Shown here one piece after another: positions 57,900 to 64,000 of a stretch of 64,000 nt of DNA. The notes beneath the pieces were generated by a model, which worked only from the letters and a program-made list of their open reading frames with translations, had not been told where the DNA came from and ran no database searches. This stretch comes from Gnetum montanum (lineage: Eukaryota > Streptophyta > Gnetopsida > Gnetales > Gnetaceae). Each line of letters opens with the position of its first letter. The first letter of the stretch is position 1. The stretch spans positions 192,666 through 256,665 of the forward strand of contig MNCI01034976.1 in the NCBI GenBank assembly GCA_015680685.1, in the 5' to 3' direction. A program made the position numbers and the translations under genes.

Positions 57900-58640
57900 C
57901 TCTATGAAATCATAGAGGTAGCTACAAAGATAATTGAGCCTAAAGCTCAAGAAGATCTTCAAGGAGATCGAACAACTCAAGGTTGGGTTCATTTATCCCA
58001 TTACAAATAGTAAATGGGTTAGCCCAATTTTTATTATGCTAAAGAAAGGAGAAAAGTGAAGAGTCTTTATAGAATTTTGGCTATTGAATATAGTCACTTA
58101 CAAAGACCATTTTCCATTGTCATTTGTGGACCAAGTGTTGGATACCATCATAGGTTATTTCTACTATAGCTTTCTAGATGGTTATAGTGGCTATAACCAA
58201 ATATAGATTATGTTAAAGGACCAAGCCAAGGAAACATTCACAAGTTCCTAGGGAAATTTTGCATATAGAAAGATTCCCTTTGGCTTGTGCAATGCTCCCT
58301 CCACATTATAAGGTATGGTTCTCAAAATTTTCCAACAATAAATTGATAGTGATGTAGAAGTCTTTATGGATAACTTCTTTACCTATAGGGCTATCTTTGA
58401 GCAAGCCTTGGACTATCTGAAGCAAGTGCTTCAATGATCTATAGAAACTAGCTTGAAGCTTAATTGGCAAAAGAGCCAAGTGGGCATTATGCTAGGGTAG
58501 AGTATTTTGATCAAAGAGATCAAGTTAGACCCTAGAAAAATAAGGATCATCCAAGGAATAACTAGCTATCCAAAAATAATGAAGCATGTGAGGTCATTCC
58601 TTGGTCACATTGGTTACTATAAGCACTTCATTGAGAACTT
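57900..58640 (+). pseudogene. Reverse transcriptase (element D)
   Basis: Athila-type RT: VGFIYPITNSKWVSPIFIM (57984-58040), FLDGYSGYNQI (58170-58203), YRKIPFGLCNAPSTL (58265-58308) and V-E-V-F-M-D-N-F (58358-58380; second Asp of the M-D-D box is Asn). V-R-S-F-L-G-H-I-G-Y-Y is at about 58590. The motifs F-L-D-G-Y-S-G-Y-N-Q-I and P-F-G-L-C-N-A-P separate it from the Tat-type elements A and B. Stops are frequent, mostly TAG. Confidence 0.87.
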
Positions 58641-59180
58641 CTCAAGGATTTCCAAGTCGTTGGTATAACTCACAAGGAAAGATGCATCATTTTTCTAGAC
58701 CAAGGAATATGAGCATGCATTTTAATAACTCAAGTAGAAGCTTGTAAAAACTCCAATTCTACGAGTACTATACTAGTCTAGGTCATTCCATATCATGAAA
58801 GATGCATAAAACTATGCTTTGGAAGCTGTGCTTACATAGATGGATGATCAAAAATATCTATAATACATCTACTATGCAAGCAAAAGTATTGTAAGTACAC
58901 AACTTAACTACACCACTATTGAAAAAGAGCTCATGGTAGTGATGTATGAATTAGAGAAGTTCAGCCACTATCTCCTTGAATACAAGGTGTTTGTGCACAC
59001 TGATCACAATGCTATTTAGTTCCTATGTATAAGCCAACAATGAGCCCCCATGTTATATGGTGGCTGATCATTCTTTAGGAGTTTGATATAACAATGGTTG
59101 ACTAAAAGAAAACTAAGAACATGGTAGCTGACCACTTATCTTAGTTACGATGGAATAGCAAGGAGGAGGAGAATCCATTT
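58641..59180 (+). pseudogene. RNase H (element D)
   Basis: F-S-R-I-S-K-S-L-V then K-T-P-I-L-R, M-K-D-A (Asp kept), Y-A-L-E-A-V-L, YYASKSIVSTQLNYTTIEKE and FSHYLLEYKVFVHTDHNAI (58955-59015), with E-K-E and T-D-H catalytic positions visible. Single RNase H, as expected for Athila. Confidence 0.82.
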
Positions 59181-60530
59181 TTAGATCAATTCCCTAATAA
59201 ACTCCTTTTTCTAGTGCGATTAATGAGAAGGATCCCAAAGAAACAAACTGGTATGACAACATCCTCCTATTTTCTCACACAAGAGATGCCACAAGAGTGG
59301 AATCAAAAGAAGAAATAATAGTTTCTTCATTAGGCCAAACACTTCATGGAAATAAATGATAACCTCTACAAGGTTTGCATGAATGGCTTGGTTCAATGGT
59401 GTGTTCTTGATGCAAATTAACTTTGAGTTCTCCAAGATGCACATGAAGGTCCTTATGAGGACCATTATGCTAGGAGGTGAATAGCTATTAAGATCCTCAT
59501 GGCAAGATATTATTGGCCTACAATCTTCAAAGATGCCAAATAATTCTTTTGCTCCTATGACAAATGTCAACATGATGAAGGGATGACCACATGAATGGAA
59601 GAACCACAACAATGGATCCAACCGCTTGAGCTCTTTGATCTTTGGGGAATTGAATTTATGGGGTCCATCAACCCCATTTCTAACAGAAAAGCCTATATCA
59701 TCATGGTTGTTGACTATTGTACGAAATGAATGAAAGCTATAACTATTACCAACTATTCATCATCTATGGTGGTCTAGTTTGTACAAAAAAATGTTGTAAA
59801 TAGGTTTGATGTACCACAGGTATTGATTTCTAGTAGAGGAACATATTTAATGAGTGCCACTTTCTAAAAACTTATGTAGCACATGGGGGTTCAACATAAA
59901 CTAATAACTCCATACCACCCCTAAGCCAATAGTCTAGCTGAGATCACCAACAAGTAAATTACCAAGATAATAACATGAAAAATTAGTAAATATTGGAGGA
60001 ATTAGAGTAATAAAATTAAAAATTCCCTTTGGCCTTATTTTTCAACATGGAAACTTTCTATTAGATATTCTTCTATGAGCTAGTGTATGAAAAACATCCA
60101 ACACTTTCCATCCAAGCTAAACTCTATATACTTTCAATAGCTTTTAACCTCAACTTAGACTTAAGTCTAGCATAAAAAGAAAGACTAATAAATCTCAACA
60201 TGCTAAACAAGAATAAATTAGTGGCCCTATCATCTAATGAAGTGCACAAGGCACATAATAAACAAAGACATGACCTTAGGATTTGAAAGGTAAAGTTTGA
60301 ACCAAGTGATAAGGTACTCTACTAGAAACCCCATGCACATACCCCAATGAACCAAATTTTAGACATTATGGAAGGGCCCTTACATTGTGCACAAAACCTT
60401 TCCATCTTGGGCCATGATGATCTACCATCCTAAGAGCCCATGTAACAAACTTTGGTCAACATCCAACATCTCAAGCATTTCCTTGAGCCAAAAATAACTA
60501 GTGAAATTAAAGCCTAAATGGATGGACATG
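59181..60530 (+). pseudogene. Integrase (element D)
   Basis: I-A-I-K-I-L-M-A-R-Y-Y-W-P-T-I-F and C-S-Y-D-K-C-Q (59480-59565) mark the zinc domain. LFDLWGIEFMGSIN (59632-59672, Asp to Glu at the first catalytic site), VDYCTK, V-N-R-F-D-V-P-Q-V-L-I-S-S-R-G-T (second Asp lost) and ITPYHP (about 59905) belong to the core. The C-terminal part has V-K-F-E-P-S-D-K-V-L and I-M-E-G-P-L. Heavily broken. Confidence 0.82.
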
Positions 60531-61980
60531 CATGCTTAGTCTTCCAAATCTCCTCCTTCCAACTTAGTCATGGGAGAGATGTCCATCCATTCTAAATCAT
60601 ATACATGGCTCCTCAATTTTTAACTTTTTTGTTTTAAACCGTTTGTCATAAATTTTTTATTTTTCCTACATATTTTACAATTTTTTATATATTTTTCTTT
60701 ATTTTAATTTTTCTTATGTTTCTTCCTTTCTCTTTATTGTCATCATGACTTGGTACCAACTATAGCTACTGATTAATGGTAGTTTATACCTTACATTGTT
60801 TACTTAATTAAAAATGACGAGATTTTATTTTAGAATTTTGATGTTAATTAATAAAGCATTGATTCTTTTCATGTTATCAGGTAGTGAGTCCATGTCATCC
60901 GCCACTCCACACAACTCTATGATGTAGCCTCAGTTTGGAAATATGAGTTGCCTTCTTAATAACAACTTATAATGAATTGATGACATTGGTACTTTCCAAA
61001 CTTGGGATGAATTAAGTGGATGAATAAGTGTGTGGCCTCAAGGGGATTTGTCACTTTTCATGCCTACCTATTATTTGGGGTTGCATGATTGGTTCCATGG
61101 ATTCCTTGCCATTCTTACGTTGACTAACAAACAGGAAACAATGTCTTTGCATGGTGTGATTTTCATTAAAAAAAATGAGAATTTAAAGCACATCACGTTG
61201 GCACAATAATGGGGTACAAGAAATGGTTATGGGGTTGAAAAAACATGTTACCCATGCTTGAAGGCACCCCTCTAACTAAGGCCCTTTTTACTTCCTGATT
61301 CTCCTTTCTTCTTTCTTTGGAATGGTGAGTAGTCTTTGGGGACTTTCCTATAGCTTGGATGGTGGAATGATCTTAGGTACCAATGAAAAGTTACTAGAAG
61401 TGGATGGTCTTGATTCTAACTAAGGATGGAAGTTACCAATTCATATTAATCATATTTTCCGTAAGAGACTTCATGTGACCTAGATGAGGGAGTCCATTAC
61501 ATAATCTCTTCCTCTCACTTCAGCTATTCTTTTCATGTACCACCTCACTACCTCTTATTATGATTGGATCAATGGGTTCATTTTGATATCATCTTAATTA
61601 TTTGAGGGTTTCTTTAGTGATTTATGTTTTCATAATCCACAACCATTAATCATCTTTGGGATCCATAGATTCTTGGTTTGAGGGCGTGCAAGGATATTAA
61701 GGAATGAGCTTGCTATGGGGAGGACCCACTTGCATACTTCTTGGTTGTAGTGGTTAAACTTCTTATCCCCTAGCCATTTTTGCTTTCAAAACCTATATTT
61801 TCCACCTTAGTGCATCCAGTTTTTATAATCCTTGATAATTATACTTTTCCTAAATCTTCTTTCCATACATATTACTAGCCCTTTTCAAGCATTCTTCCTT
61901 ATTCTAGGCTTTCCTAGCTTCGTTTGGGCTCCATTTTCATGTCAAAACTTCTTTTCTTAGTTTTTTGATTAGAAAAATTT
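60531..61980. other. Non-coding region after INT of element D
   Basis: Aligns with 50870-52250 of element C. Starts with an inner polypurine-like copy TTAGTCATGGGAGAGA at 60564-60579. T-rich, no gene. A short block AATGGTGAGTAGTCTTTGGGGA (61320-61345) is conserved in C. Confidence 0.6.
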
Positions 61981-62495
61981 TCCTTTTTGGCTATGTTAAT
62001 GTAGCTAGAAGTGTCAACACATTCCCATCAATGCAACTAGATGCATTGACACAGCCCCATTGACACATCAAAAAAATCCTATAAATAGCAATGGGATTTA
62101 GAAACTTTTTCACATTTGCTTCAACATGACAAGGGAGTTTTTGCAGGTTTAATAGCCTGGAGCCTTCTTGAGCCCATAACTTCCAAATCACTTGTCCAAA
62201 TTCACTCATTCTTCAATCATGCAACTACTAGAGGTGAGCTTTATGTTGTGGGGGACATAAACTTATGCTTTTGATAGAAATTTTTTTGAAATTTTTCTAT
62301 CTCCACATTGTTTGACTAATAAAATAACATTAAATATCACTAATTCATCTAAGTTAATCTTACCAACTTGGGTAGTCATTCAAATAAAATAATATTAAAA
62401 TAATTAATCCATCATAATATCCAAAGGGGACAATGTATCAAAGTGTTATAACTTACACATAAAACAATAATCCTTGGCCATGTTTGTGGTCGTAG
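61981..62495 (+). promoter_or_regulatory. Possible promoter and leader of ORF-E
   Basis: TATAAATA at 62080-62087 (ATCCTATAAATAGCAATGG) is preceded by TGTCAACAC..CAATGCAAC..GATGCATTGACAC, similar to the upstream parts of the LTR promoters at 24338 and 25632. It could be an internal promoter for ORF-E or a fragment of an LTR U3. A short ATGACAAGGGAGTTTTTGCAG followed by GTTTAA near 62126-62150 might be a small first exon. Then an A/T-rich stretch runs to the ORF-E start. Confidence 0.4.
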
Positions 62496-64000
62496 ATGAT
62501 GCCTAAAATACTACAGGAGGAAGGACCATCCTAACCAAGGGACAAGCAACCAAGAGGAGGAAGAGGTCATCAGCTATAGTAGTCCCAAGAAGGAGAGGTC
62601 GAAACACATGCCACAGGACCTATTCAGGAGAAGCCTAAAGTGGAATCTATTTACTAGATTGCCACAATAGAAATGGACCAATCAAGGTGAGATGAGGTGC
62701 TAGGGCTTGGAAAAAACTTGGAAGTCATATTGATTGAGCCTACCTAAGATAAATTCCTTATAAGGAGGTCCAAAGTGTGGTTCTCTAGGAACTTAACTTT
62801 CACTCCTTCTTGGACCTAACACTAGAAGAGGTGAAAACATAATTGCAAGGATCTCCCATGTGGCTTATCTTCATCTCTAATGGGGAGTCATACATAGGTG
62901 AAACTTACCTCTTCTACAAGAATAGGTAGGTGGATGCCATGGTGAAAATCAAGGACATTAGCATGTCCTAATCAGTTGAGACCATTGTAGAGGCCCTTAG
63001 GATGCCTAAAAGTAGGGAAATTTTGGTAGAGATCTCTATGTAGATCGATGTTGATGCTAAAAAGAAGTTAATCCAATAGTGCTATCGAGTGGACCGTAAG
63101 GAGTATAATGCACTCACTAAGGTAAAGAGGGTCTACTTCAAGATTGTGGCCTATCACCTAAAATCAACAATAAGGCTAAGAAAAATTATTATCTATGCTT
63201 GTACATGTCCTTCTTTAAGTAAAAAGTTCGTAGTTAGCCTCCCATAGCTTATCTTCATAGAAATGGAAAAATAGTTCAAATAGAATGAGCATGGGAAAAA
63301 GACACTTCCATTTCCTTGCCTCATCATAAAAATTTGCAAGAGCAAAGGGATAGCTCGTTATACCAATAATACACTATGTCATGCTCTTGCTACATCTTGG
63401 TAGAAAATGATGAAAGACAAAGTATCTACTAAGCTTCTTGAATAGGAGAAACCACCACCATTACCACCTACTCATGAAACAAAATTAGAGGCTCATGCAA
63501 CAATCAAGCATATGAGACAACTCCATGATAGCTTTTGTAGCAATAGTAGAAAGGACCAAGTGGTAGAGAGCCTTCAATCTATCAACCAATGTTAAGTCAC
63601 CTCAACAAAGTTACACAAACTATCAGCTAGCTAGCAGAGATTGTGCTACTATTTTCAACTCAAAGAATGTAGGTACCTACAAGATCAAATTTGAGTGCCT
63701 AAGAAGTAATGGTGTCCATACCAAGATAAAAACCATTTCTAGAGATCTCTAGGAATACTACCGCTTTCTTAGTGTGCCTAGAAGAGGGCAGGGAAGAACA
63801 TTTCTTGGTAATGTAGTACCATGGATAGTAAACAATGGTAGAGGTGGTGCTGATTGTGTTGTAGAGGTATTGAACACTCATGTGACCATGGTGCTAGACA
63901 TTAATACACTTAGAAATGTGTAGGGATTTGTAGACACAAGAAATAGAAGGCTAAGTATAGCCGAACATGAGGAGGTGTTGGACTAATTGATGGGAACTGG
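62496..64000 (+). pseudogene. ORF-E of element D (runs off the window)
   Basis: ATG at 62496 opens a basic N-terminus (P-R-G-G-R-G-H). A frameshift near 62800 leads into a long frame: MWLIFISNGESYIGETYLFY (about 62860-62920), VETIVEALRMPKSREILVEI, RVDRKEYNALTKVKRVYFKI, LPFPCLIIKICKSKGI and HETKLEAHATIKHMRQLHD (63470-63530). Eight of eight stops in 62830-63450 are TAG where CAG is expected. A further frame change near 63600 is followed by the segment homologous to 3285-3555. The product is not recognised. Its place after INT corresponds to the extra ORF of Athila elements. It is truncated by the window end. Confidence 0.6.

Noticed and set aside
62126-62280. Possible small exon encoding M-T-R-E-F-L-Q before ORF-E
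   Set aside because: One copy only and no comparison available; kept as a remark within the leader region rather than as a gene.

Overview
The window looks like repeat-dense intergenic DNA from a large-genome land plant. A seed plant, possibly a gymnosperm, is my guess; the sequence does not prove it. Almost everything recognisable is LTR-retrotransposon sequence at different stages of decay. I see no intact host gene and no rRNA, tRNA or CRISPR. One probable host relic, a PPR-type fragment, lies near the left end.

Layout. 1-2048: tandem duplication, GC-rich unassigned DNA, PPR-like relic. 2049-3196: lone LTR. 3197-4295 and 23516-24337: two halves of an extra 3' ORF ('ORF-E') of an Athila-like relic whose 3' LTR is 24338-25263; element A was inserted between the halves. 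4296-23515: element A (19.2 kb). 25264-26185: minus-strand Athila-like end. 26186-45453: element B (19.3 kb). 45459-46056: unassigned. 46057-64000: Athila-like element D (gag, PR, RT, RNase H, INT, then ORF-E), split by nested element C (46705-53776, gag-PR only, no RT/RH/INT) and by a solo LTR (54316-55773, perfect TAAGG duplication).

Elements A and B are diverged relatives of the Ty3/gypsy Tat/Ogre type. Both have long LTRs (about 2.0 and 1.74 kb), a PBS-like site, gag-PR, then RT, RNase H, a second archaeal-type RNase H, and INT. The striking part lies between PR and RT. Each element carries, on the opposite strand, what reads as a complete cellular-style gene with its own TATA box and eight exons with GT-AG-like junctions. 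It encodes a protein of roughly 1,050-1,100 residues that I cannot assign to a family. Exon sizes agree closely between copies: 119/119, 450/450, 275/274, 1054/1053, 217/348, 141/135, 818/821 and 63/120 nt. Introns 2 and 3 are 83/84 and 97/100 nt. The inferred proteins align through much of their length and end in R-E/D-N-P-stop. Because the gene is antisense to the genomic RNA, its introns would not be removed during retrotransposition, which explains how an intron-bearing passenger gene could persist. Sense-strand splicing from PR to RT, as known for Ogre, could remove it from the pol message.

Both copies are now broken. Most in-frame stops are TAG where the reading frame suggests CAG, as expected from decay of methylated cytosines. 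Tandem arrays sharing a TTAAACTAGC-like core flank the antisense gene and follow INT. The LTRs are studded with CTACGC/GCGTAG inverted motifs.
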